Shown: piece by piece, positions 1-4,832 of the stretch
Numbering within the stretch: the first letter of the stretch is position 1
Layout: each line of letters opens with the position of its first letter
Assembly (NCBI GenBank): GCA_947455875.1
Contig: CANGSD010000058.1
Coordinates: 1 to 7,176, forward strand
Direction of reading: 5' to 3'
DNA from: Comamonadaceae bacterium
GTDB lineage: Bacteria; Pseudomonadota; Gammaproteobacteria; Burkholderiales; Burkholderiaceae
DNA: 7,176 nucleotides
The notes under the pieces: model-generated
Database searches by the model: none
Seen by the model: only the letters and a program-made list of their open reading frames with translations
What the model was told of the DNA's origin: nothing
Translations under genes and position numbers: made by a program

Positions 1-224
1 GAATAGCCGGCCATGCGCTTCATCCAATTCAGATCGGCACCGGCGCAAAACGCCGTGCCACTGGCGGCCAGCACGACGCAGCGCACCTCGGGACGGCGCC
101 CCAGCTCGAGGAACACCGCAGTGAGCTCGGCGATCACCTCCTCGTTGAAGGCGTTGCGCACGTCCGGGCGATTGAGCGTGACCGTGGACACGCCCGCGTC
201 AAAGCGCAGGTCGAGGTGTTTCAT
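1..224 (-). CDS. liuC: Enoyl-CoA hydratase/isomerase family protein, probably methylglutaconyl-CoA hydratase; 5' part only
   Basis: The first 74 codons are present and the gene continues beyond the window edge. The product starts MKHLDLRFDAGVSTVTLNRP, the usual crotonase-fold opening. At residues about 57-70 it has TAFCAGADLNWMKR, the crotonase CoA-binding and oxyanion-hole segment. The NWMKRMA run after GAD is typical of proteobacterial methylglutaconyl-CoA hydratases (LiuC), which hydrate 3-methylglutaconyl-CoA to HMG-CoA in leucine degradation. The catalytic glutamates of the family lie in the missing part, so the substrate cannot be settled here. The start is supported by GGAG six bases upstream. 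It lies 48 bp after vapC and downstream of liuB, on the same strand. A generic enoyl-CoA hydratase is the alternative; the liuB neighbour favours the leucine role. Confidence 0.85.
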   Translation of the reverse strand, partial: MKHLDLRFDAGVSTVTLNRPDVRNAFNEEVIAELTAVFLELGRRPEVRCVVLAASGTAFCAGADLNWMKRMAGY

Positions 225-248
225 AGCGTTCTCCGGGGGTGATGGAGT

Positions 249-272
249 GCCCGGGCGGCTTGACGTCCGGGC
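249..272 (-). repeat. GC-only inverted repeat between vapC and liuC
   Basis: GCCCGG at 249-254 pairs with CCGGGC at 267-272, leaving a 12-nt loop. It begins directly after the vapC stop. No T-run follows on the transcribed strand, so it does not look like a classical terminator. At most it could slow polymerase or stabilise a processed mRNA end between the TA genes and liuC. Short GC-only repeats are common in DNA of this composition. Confidence 0.25.
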
Positions 273-674
273 TCAGGGGTTCCAGGCGCGCAGACCGCGC
301 CATTGTTCGAAGGCATCGAAGTCGCGGTCGCGATGGAGCAAGGCGTAGCCGCGGTCGATGCAAAACGTGGCAATGAGGACATCCAGCGCACTGCGCACCG
401 TGATGCCTGAGGCGCGCAGCGCGCGGTAGTGGCCTGCGGCCTCGACGGCCAGCGAAGGGTCGCTGGCCGCTTCAACATCCAGGGCCGTGAGCAAGGCGCG
501 GGCCTGGCGCCACTCATGTTCGTGGCGAAAGCCCCGCAGCACCTCAAAGAGCACCAGGTCCGGCACCACAAGGCGAACCTCCCCCTCCTCGAGCAGACGC
601 TCGAGAGTGACGCAAGCTGGCTGCGGCCGGCCCGCCAAGAAATCGATCCAGACGCTGGAATCAACGACGAGCAC
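273..674 (-). CDS. vapC: VapC-type PIN-domain ribonuclease toxin
   Basis: A 133-residue single PIN domain, a normal length for VapC. It is the toxin of a type II toxin-antitoxin pair; family members are Mg-dependent RNases that cleave tRNA or rRNA once the antitoxin is lost. The acidic pocket is visible: D5 in VVDSSVWIDFLAG, E44 in LVLFEVLRGF, D98 in SALDVLIATF, and D116/D118 in LLHRDRDFDAFEQW. All expected positions are filled, so the enzyme looks active. The start is GTG, preceded by GGAG seven bases upstream. The first 14 bases overlap the end of vapB, the usual arrangement for translational coupling of antitoxin and toxin. The pair lies inside the liuB-liuC gene order. The RNA target cannot be read from sequence. 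Confidence 0.93.
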   Translation of the reverse strand: MLVVDSSVWIDFLAGRPQPACVTLERLLEEGEVRLVVPDLVLFEVLRGFRHEHEWRQARALLTALDVEAASDPSLAVEAAGHYRALRASGITVRSALDVLIATFCIDRGYALLHRDRDFDAFEQWRGLRAWNP

Positions 675-912
675 GACGCCGCTCCGGCCGGGCCTCTTGC
701 ACGCGCAGGCTGGCGGCCGGCGCCGCCGTCCAGTCGATGGACTCGTCGCCCTCCCAGTGCAGTCGCCCTTTCCACTTGAGGATCTCGCGGTAGGCCGCCT
801 GCCGCGCCAGCAGCCGCAAGCCCGCCTCGACAGCGTCCTTCTTGGTCTTGTACGGCCCGGCCTTCATGGCCTCGGCCAAGAGGGCGTCGTCGATCTCGAT
901 GTTCGTGCGCAT
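661..912 (-). CDS. vapB: VapB-type antitoxin
   Basis: An 83-residue antitoxin that neutralises the VapC encoded next to it and, by family precedent, represses its own operon. Residues 1-50 (MRTNIEIDDALLAEAMK, then KTKKDAVEAGLRLL) match the VapB antitoxin pattern: an N-terminal DNA-binding strand-helix unit followed by a toxin-wrapping tail containing GRLHWEGD at about 49-56. The last 20 or so residues are arginine-rich and partly encoded in the overlap with vapC. The start chosen is the ATG giving MRTNIEID, the family's standard N-terminus; an in-frame upstream start would add only MVHI. No strong Shine-Dalgarno is visible before the ATG, so translation may be weak or leaderless. The gene begins 39 bp after the liuB stop. 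Confidence 0.9.
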   Translation of the reverse strand: MRTNIEIDDALLAEAMKAGPYKTKKDAVEAGLRLLARQAAYREILKWKGRLHWEGDESIDWTAAPAASLRVQEARPERRRARR

Positions 913-913
913 G

Positions 914-943
914 ATGTGTACCAAATAAATGTTTCATACACAT
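914..943 (-). promoter_or_regulatory. Candidate VapBC operator (7-bp inverted repeat) with possible promoter
   Basis: ATGTGTA at 914-920 and TACACAT at 937-943 form a perfect 7-bp inverted repeat around a 16-nt AT-rich centre. It ends one base before the vapB start codon. VapB antitoxins bind palindromes upstream of their own genes, so this is the natural candidate autoregulatory site. A TAGAAT hexamer on the minus strand (947-942) could serve as a -10 element and would place the repeat across the transcription start. No convincing -35 was found; that position falls within the end of liuB. The function is inferred. Confidence 0.55.
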
Positions 944-951
944 TCTAGGCC

Positions 952-2559
952 TTACATGCGGAACACGCCAAACCGAGTGTCAGGAATCGGGGCGTTGAGC
1001 GAAGCAGACAGCCCCAGCGCCAGCACGCGGCGGGTGTCGGCCGGATCGATCACGCCGTCGTCCCACAGGCGGGCGCTGGCGTAATAGGGGTGCGACTGGT
1101 GGGCGAATTGATCGAGCAGCGGCTGCTTGAAGGCGGCTTCTTCTTGTGCGCTCCACTGACCGCCCTTGGCCTCGATGCCATCGCGGCGGACGGTGGCCAT
1201 GACGCTGGCGGCTTGCTCGCCGCCCATGACGGAGATGCGCGCGTTGGGCCACATCCAGAGAAAGCGCGGCGAAAAAGCGCGTCCGCACATGCCGTAATTG
1301 CCCGCGCCATAGCTGCCACCGATGATGACCGTGAACTTGGGCACATTGGCCGTGGCCACCGCCGTGACCATCTTGGCGCCGTGACGGGCGATGCCCTCGT
1401 TCTCGTACTTGCGACCCACCATGAAGCCGGTGATGTTTTGCAGGAACACCAGCGGTACCTTGCGCTGGCAACACAGCTCGATGAAGTGCGCGCCCTTTTG
1501 GGCTGACTCGCCAAACAGAATGCCGTTGTTGGCGACGATGCCCACCGGCATGCCTTCAATGTGCGCAAAGCCACACACCAGCGTGGCGCCAAAGCGCGCC
1601 TTGAACTCGTGGAAATCGGACGCGTCGACGATGCGCGCAATGATCTCGCGCACGTCAAAGGGCTTACGCGTGTCCACCGGCACCACGCCATAAAGCTCGG
1701 CGCTGTCGTAGTGGGGCGGGCGCGGCTCACGCAGGGCGGTGCTGGGCGCCTTGGTGCGGTTGAAGGTGGCGGCGATCTGGCGCGCCAATGACAAGGCATG
1801 CAGATCGTTTTGCGCCAGGTGGTCGGCCACGCCCGACAGGCGCGTGTGCACATCGCCGCCGCCCAGGTCTTCGGCGCTCACCACCTCGCCGGTCGCGGCC
1901 TTCACCAGGGGCGGGCCGCCCAGGAAGATGGTGCCCTGGTCCTTGACGATGATGGCCTCGTCGCTCATGGCGGGCACATAAGCGCCACCCGCCGTGCACG
2001 ACCCCATCACCACGGCCACCTGCGCAATGCCTTGCGCGGACATCTGAGCCTGGTTGTAGAAGATGCGGCCGAAGTGGTCGCGATCGGGAAAGACCTCGTC
2101 CTGATTGGGCAGGTTAGCCCCGCCGGAGTCGACCAGGTAGATGCAAGGCAGCCCGTTTTGCTGCGCCACCTCCTGAGCCCGCAGGTGCTTCTTCACCGTC
2201 ATCGGGTAGTAGGTGCCGCCCTTCACCGTGGCGTCGTTGCACACGATCATGCAATCGACCCCACTGACCCGCCCGATGCCGGCGATCAGGCCCGCGCAGG
2301 GCGCGTCGCCGTTGTACATGCCGTGGGCCGCCAACGGCGCCAATTCAAGAAACGGTGTGCCCGGATCGAGCAGCATCTGCACCCGCTCGCGGGGCAGCAG
2401 CTTGCCGCGAGCGGTGTGCTTGGCGCGGGCGGCCTCGCCGCCACCCGCAGCGGCACGGGCGACCTGCGTGTGCAGGTCGTCGACCAGGGCGCGCATAGCC
2501 TGCGCATTGGCCTGGAAATCGGCCGATCGGGGATTGAGTTGCGACGCGATGGGGGGCAT
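952..2559 (-). CDS. liuB: Methylcrotonyl-CoA carboxylase beta (carboxyltransferase) subunit
   Basis: A full-length 535-residue acyl-CoA carboxyltransferase, the usual size for MCC beta. With the biotin-bearing alpha subunit (not in the window) it moves CO2 from carboxybiotin to 3-methylcrotonyl-CoA in leucine/isovalerate catabolism, in the cytosol. The N-terminal crotonase-like half includes [20 protein letters not shown] (111-130), [20 protein letters not shown] (143-162) and [15 protein letters not shown] (187-201). The C-terminal half includes [18 protein letters not shown] (372-389), [20 protein letters not shown] (414-433) and [16 protein letters not shown] (442-457). These match MCC rather than propionyl-CoA carboxylase. 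Geranyl-CoA carboxylase beta (AtuC) is a close relative and the main alternative; the adjacent liuC-like gene favours MCC. GAGGA five bases before the ATG supports the start. It is transcribed divergently from the AraC-type regulator and followed by vapBC. Confidence 0.95.
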   Translation of the reverse strand: MPPIASQLNPRSADFQANAQAMRALVDDLHTQVARAAAGGGEAARAKHTARGKLLPRERVQMLLDPGTPFLELAPLAAHGMYNGDAPCAGLIAGIGRVSGVDCMIVCNDATVKGGTYYPMTVKKHLRAQEVAQQNGLPCIYLVDSGGANLPNQDEVFPDRDHFGRIFYNQAQMSAQGIAQVAVVMGSCTAGGAYVPAMSDEAIIVKDQGTIFLGGPPLVKAATGEVVSAEDLGGGDVHTRLSGVADHLAQNDLHALSLARQIAATFNRTKAPSTALREPRPPHYDSAELYGVVPVDTRKPFDVREIIARIVDASDFHEFKARFGATLVCGFAHIEGMPVGIVANNGILFGESAQKGAHFIELCCQRKVPLVFLQNITGFMVGRKYENEGIARHGAKMVTAVATANVPKFTVIIGGSYGAGNYGMCGRAFSPRFLWMWPNARISVMGGEQAASVMATVRRDGIEAKGGQWSAQEEAAFKQPLLDQFAHQSHPYYASARLWDDGVIDPADTRRVLALGLSASLNAPIPDTRFGVFRM

Positions 2560-2662
2560 GGGAATCCTCGTGACGGACTGCCGGCAAGCTTAGGCAAGGC
2601 TGGCGCCGATGTCGCGCCAGCAAGGTTGCAAATCCTGCCAATTTTTGACACACTTTGGTGTG
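2560..2662. promoter_or_regulatory. Divergent liuB / AraC-regulator control region with repeats
   Basis: This spacer must hold the liuB promoter and probably that of the regulator. Visible structure: GGCAAG at 2583-2588 and again at 2593-2598, exactly one helical turn apart, with a further GCAAGG at 2620-2625. An 8-bp inverted repeat lies at GCTGGCGC (2599-2606) / GCGCCAGC (2614-2621). CACAC (2649-2653) / GTGTG (2658-2662) overlaps the proposed regulator start codon. AraC-family proteins usually bind direct repeats, so the GCAAG copies are the best operator candidates. A TTGACA lies at 2645-2650, but no good -10 follows at the right distance. No promoter can be assigned with confidence. Confidence 0.45.
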
Positions 2663-3700
2663 ACTTCCACAGCCCCTGCCACTGCCCCCGCCAACGCCAC
2701 CCCGATGGCCTATGCGGAAGTCATCGTGGACGCCCTGCGGCGCGGCGGCATCGCGCCGGATACGGCCCTGAAAGCGGCACAGATCACGCCAGCCCAATTG
2801 CAAAAGGTGCGCGGTCGAATCAGCGCCTTGCAGATGGAGTGGCTCTCGGGCGCTGCCATGCAGGCACTGGACGACGAGGCCCTGGGCGCCTACAGCCGGC
2901 GTCTGCCCTGGGGCAGCTACGGCATGCTGGCGCGCGCCTCTCTGAGCGCACCTGATCTCGGGCGGGCCATCCAGCGCTGGTGCCGCCACCACGGCCTGAT
3001 CGCCGACGACATCCGCCTGCGCCTGATCACCCAAGGCACCAGCGCAGCGATCGTGGTCGACGAACACCCGCGTCACGCCACGCTGGACGCAGACCGGCGC
3101 GAGTTCAGCCTGGTGCACGTGCTGCGCAATATCCTGGGCCTGTCGTCCTGGTTCATCGATTCGCGCATCCCGCTGCAAGGGGCGAGCTTTCCCTATGCCA
3201 GCCCGCCGCATGCGACGGCCTACCGCCACATGTTTCCGGGTCCGCTGCGCTTTGACGCTGAGCGCGCCGAGGTGCGCTTTGATGCGCGCTACCTGGCCCT
3301 GCCCCTGCGCCGCGACGAGCAGGCCCTGGGCCAGATGCTGCAACGCGCGCTGCCCCTGACCGTGCGCCCGTACCGCCGCGACCGCCTGCTGGTGCAGCAA
3401 GTGCGGCAGGTGCTGGCCACGCAGGCAGGGACCGTTCACGAGGCCGAGGGCATCGCCGCGCTTTTGAACATGTCTACCCGCACCCTGCATCGCCAGCTCA
3501 AGGACGAAGGAGCGAGCCTGCAACAGCTCAAGGACGATGTGCGCAGCGCCCGTGCGCGCGAGTTACTTCAGCGCAGCGCGCGACCCGTCAAGCAGGTGGC
3601 GGCCGATGTGGGCTTTCGCAACGAGAAAAGCTTCATCCGCGCGTTTCGCGGCTGGACGGGCACGTCGCCCGCCGACTACCGGCGTGGCTTGCAGGCATGA
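2660..3700 (+). CDS. AraC-family transcriptional regulator with arabinose-binding-type N-terminal domain
   Basis: From the GTG start, 346 residues. Residues about 20-210 resemble the Arabinose_bd N-terminal domain of OruR/ArgR-like AraC proteins (DALGAYSRRLPWGSYGMLAR near 71-92). The C-terminal 100 residues hold the two helix-turn-helix units: EGIAALLNMSTRTLHRQLKD (263-282), then VKQVAADVGFRNEKSFIRAF (310-329) and WTGTSPADYRR. It is a cytosolic DNA-binding regulator; the effector is unknown. Divergence from liuB suggests it controls the liu genes, perhaps sensing a branched-chain metabolite (inference). The start is uncertain. GTG 2660 (TSTAPATAPANATPMAYAE) resembles N-termini I recall in this family. 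ATG 2609 falls in the loop of an inverted repeat, and ATG 2705 would trim 15 residues. None has a strong Shine-Dalgarno. Confidence 0.88.
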   Translation: MTSTAPATAPANATPMAYAEVIVDALRRGGIAPDTALKAAQITPAQLQKVRGRISALQMEWLSGAAMQALDDEALGAYSRRLPWGSYGMLARASLSAPDLGRAIQRWCRHHGLIADDIRLRLITQGTSAAIVVDEHPRHATLDADRREFSLVHVLRNILGLSSWFIDSRIPLQGASFPYASPPHATAYRHMFPGPLRFDAERAEVRFDARYLALPLRRDEQALGQMLQRALPLTVRPYRRDRLLVQQVRQVLATQAGTVHEAEGIAALLNMSTRTLHRQLKDEGASLQQLKDDVRSARARELLQRSARPVKQVAADVGFRNEKSFIRAFRGWTGTSPADYRRGLQA

Positions 3701-3731
3701 GCCTTGCCCTGGGTCAGGCAAAGGACACGCC

Positions 3732-3842
3732 ATGGCCCTGCCCCACGCCCACCCACTGGACATCGAGTGCACCGTGCACTGCCTGGAGGGCGATGCAGGC
3801 CACGGCCACCGCGACGCGCAGGAGCGCCCGTCGAGCCTGTAG
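3732..3842 (+). CDS. Possible 36-residue His/Cys-containing peptide (doubtful)
   Basis: A short ORF begins 31 bp after the regulator stop. It has a decent Shine-Dalgarno, AAAGGA at 3720-3725, six bases before the ATG, and ends at TAG. The peptide carries five His and two Cys, including HAH (5-7), CTVHC (13-17) and HGH (24-26), a metal-ligand-like spacing. I do not recognise it. Against it: the CTVHC segment is encoded by a perfect DNA palindrome (3766-3780), so the residues may be a by-product of DNA structure. The other frames here are also open, as is common in GC-rich DNA. It is listed because the ribosome site is better than that of several real genes nearby. Confidence 0.22.
   Translation: MALPHAHPLDIECTVHCLEGDAGHGHRDAQERPSSL
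3766..3780. repeat. Perfect 15-bp odd palindrome
   Basis: AGTGCAC (3766-3772), a central C, then GTGCACT (3774-3780). A one-base centre is too tight for a full RNA hairpin, so dimeric protein binding is the more natural reading if it has a role. It lies in the 156-bp spacer between the convergent ends of the AraC regulator and the SemiSWEET gene, away from any obvious promoter. Confidence 0.5.
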
Positions 3843-3856
3843 AAATGTGAGGGACT

Positions 3857-4168
3857 TCAGTCGCCTCGCGTACGAGGCGCTTCGTCTCGATCGGGGTCTG
3901 GAGGCGGTACGGATTGCCCATAGCGCAGCTTCATCAGCAGCACGGCCAACGCCAGGGTGAGCGTGATGGCATTGGCCACCGTGATCGGCATATTGCGCAA
4001 CGTCAGGCCGTAGACCAGCCACAGCGCGACGCCTGCGGTAAAGAGGCTGTACATGCCCAGCGAGATGCCACTGACGTCGCGTGAGCGAAACGTCTTCCAG
4101 GCCTGTGGCACGAAGGCCGCCGTGGTCAGGGTCGCAGCGATATAGCCGAGGAGGTCTTGAATGTCCAT
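3857..4168 (-). CDS. SemiSWEET-type (PQ-loop) small membrane transporter
   Basis: 103 residues from the ATG giving MDIQDLLGYIAATLTTAAFV. Three hydrophobic helices are seen at about 4-22, 38-56 and 61-80, the triple-helix bundle of bacterial SemiSWEETs, which dimerise in the inner membrane and move sugars or other small solutes. The PQ motif (P21-Q22, FVPQAWKTFRSRDVSGIS) closes helix 1. W50 in ALWLVYGL and N66 in PITVANAITL fit conserved family positions lining the pocket. A charged proline-rich tail (83-103) follows. The substrate cannot be deduced. A TTG 48 bases upstream could extend the N-terminus, but the extension is non-hydrophobic and runs through a perfect inverted repeat, so the ATG is preferred. 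No clear Shine-Dalgarno precedes it. It is convergent with the AraC regulator and divergent from the Mrr-like gene. Confidence 0.85.
   Translation of the reverse strand: MDIQDLLGYIAATLTTAAFVPQAWKTFRSRDVSGISLGMYSLFTAGVALWLVYGLTLRNMPITVANAITLTLALAVLLMKLRYGQSVPPPDPDRDEAPRTRGD
3862..3879. repeat. Inverted repeat at the 3' end of the SemiSWEET gene
   Basis: CGCCTCG (3862-3868) and CGAGGCG (3873-3879) form a strong 7-bp stem with a CGTA loop. It lies within the last codons of the SemiSWEET gene, three bases before its stop. There is no T-run directly after it on either strand. It could protect the mRNA end or act as a weak bidirectional stop between the convergent genes, or simply reflect coding sequence. 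Confidence 0.35.
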
Positions 4169-4176
4169 GGATGGGC

Positions 4177-4205
4177 GCGATTGTCCCAGAGGACGGCACA
4201 ATCGC
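4177..4205. promoter_or_regulatory. Perfect 8-bp inverted repeat in the SemiSWEET / Mrr-like divergent spacer
   Basis: GCGATTGT (4177-4184) and ACAATCGC (4198-4205) are exact reverse complements separated by 13 nt, giving half-site centres 21 bp apart, about two helical turns. The repeat lies in the 68-bp spacer between two divergently starting genes, where one bound dimer could control both. The geometry suits a dimeric repressor. The cognate protein is unknown. A hairpin in the 5' leader of either transcript is an alternative. Confidence 0.45.
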
Positions 4206-4236
4206 ATCCGCTTCAAGTTCCTCGAACGGTGTCCCC

Positions 4237-4818
4237 ATGAAATTCAAGATGGCCCCCAATTCGGTGTTTGCGATCCTGCTGCGTAAGCCGTGGTGGATCA
4301 GCTTCGTGCTGGCCAGCGTCTTCGTGCTGGTGGCCTTCGCGCTTTTGCCGGACGACTTGCAGGTCGTGGGCTCGCTGGGAGCGATACCGTTTTTCGTGAT
4401 CAGTGGCGTGGCCTTCGTTCGCCAATGGAACGCGCCGAGCGAGCGCCAGGTCGAGGCGCTGACGCAGGCCGTATCCGTCATGGGCTGGGCCGATTTCTCC
4501 AAGGCGCTCACCCAGGCCTATACCGCCCAGGACCATGCGGTGCGCGCCATCGAAGGTGGCGCCGATCTGCGGCTCGAGCGCGAGGGCCGCATCGCCCTGG
4601 TGGCGGCGCGCCGCTGGAAGGCAGCGCGTCATGGTGAGGAGGGTGTCCAGGCGCTGGTCGATGCCATGGCGCGCGAGGGCGCGAGCGAGGCCCATTACCT
4701 GACCCTGGGTGAACTCACGCCGGGTGCACAGCGGCTGATGCGCCTGCACGGCGTGCACAGCGTGCAGGCCACCCAGCTGGCTCAGTTGCTGCGCGGGGTT
4801 TTGCCCTCGGGTCGCTGA
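4237..4818 (+). CDS. Membrane-anchored protein with degenerate Mrr-like (PD-(D/E)XK) nuclease domain
   Basis: 193 residues from ATG 4237 (MKFKMAPNSVFAILLRKPWW). Two transmembrane helices at about 19-37 and 43-61 form an inner-membrane hairpin; the remaining 130 residues are probably cytosolic. That part has the order of an Mrr-type restriction-endonuclease domain: a helix GWADFSKALTQAY (83-95), GGADLRLEREGR with the expected acidic D110, a strand into LVAARRWKAARHGEEG (121-136), and a C-terminal helix unit GAQRLMRLHGVHSV then QLAQLLR. In active enzymes the strand reads (E/Q)-x-K; here it reads A123-A124-R125, so the catalytic lysine and its partner are missing. It resembles a membrane-anchored 'restriction endonuclease' family I recall from Burkholderiales. 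The function is unknown; a catalytically dead DNA-binding role is possible. No methylase or other restriction gene is adjacent. Confidence 0.7.
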   Translation: MKFKMAPNSVFAILLRKPWWISFVLASVFVLVAFALLPDDLQVVGSLGAIPFFVISGVAFVRQWNAPSERQVEALTQAVSVMGWADFSKALTQAYTAQDHAVRAIEGGADLRLEREGRIALVAARRWKAARHGEEGVQALVDAMAREGASEAHYLTLGELTPGAQRLMRLHGVHSVQATQLAQLLRGVLPSGR

Positions 4819-4832
4819 GTCAACTCAGACCC
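4809..4832. terminator. Candidate bidirectional hairpin over two convergent stop codons
   Basis: GGGT (4809-4812) plus CTGAGT (4815-4820) pair with ACTCAG (4823-4828) plus ACCC (4829-4832), leaving a two-base CG bulge and a tight loop around CA. Both stop codons, TGA 4816-4818 of the Mrr-like gene and TCA 4825-4827 (TGA on the minus strand) of the HAD gene, lie inside the symmetric core. Only 6 bp separate the two genes, so any termination signal must overlap coding ends. No T-tract follows on either strand, so Rho-independent function is unproven. Confidence 0.4.

Noticed and set aside
249..272. Intrinsic terminator between vapC and liuC
   Set aside because: The stem is only 6 bp with a 12-nt loop and no T-run follows, so it was kept only as a weak repeat.
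221..943. 240-codon minus-strand ORF across vapBC
   Set aside because: A frame shadow of vapB and vapC, which both show full family motifs in other frames.
273..951. vapBC as part of a recently acquired mobile element
   Set aside because: No flanking direct repeats, transposase, integrase or attachment site is visible, and its base usage looks like that of neighbouring genes apart from the short AT-rich upstream site.
2645..2650. TTGACA as the -35 box of an AraC-regulator promoter
   Set aside because: No TATAAT-like hexamer lies 16-18 bp downstream, and this position would put transcription start inside the probable coding region.
1798..2955. 385-codon plus-strand ORF antisense to liuB and overlapping the AraC gene
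   Set aside because: Low-complexity Arg/Gly/Ala/His-rich translation typical of a shadow frame. The MCC beta protein on the other strand is unambiguous.
2345..3523. 392-codon minus-strand ORF opposite the AraC regulator and liuB start
   Set aside because: It has no recognisable motifs and lies antisense to a clear AraC gene. Its final part runs out of frame through the liuB 5' end. Long antisense ORFs are expected in GC-rich DNA.
3714..3850. Minus-strand frame with a signal-peptide-like hydrophobic stretch (ALLRVAVAVACIALQAV)
   Set aside because: No usable start codon or ribosome site at the proper position; the stretch follows from Ala/Val codons in GC-rich antisense DNA.
4213..4758. 181-codon minus-strand ORF antisense to the Mrr-like gene
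   Set aside because: No recognisable features; the plus-strand protein has coherent transmembrane helices and domain order.
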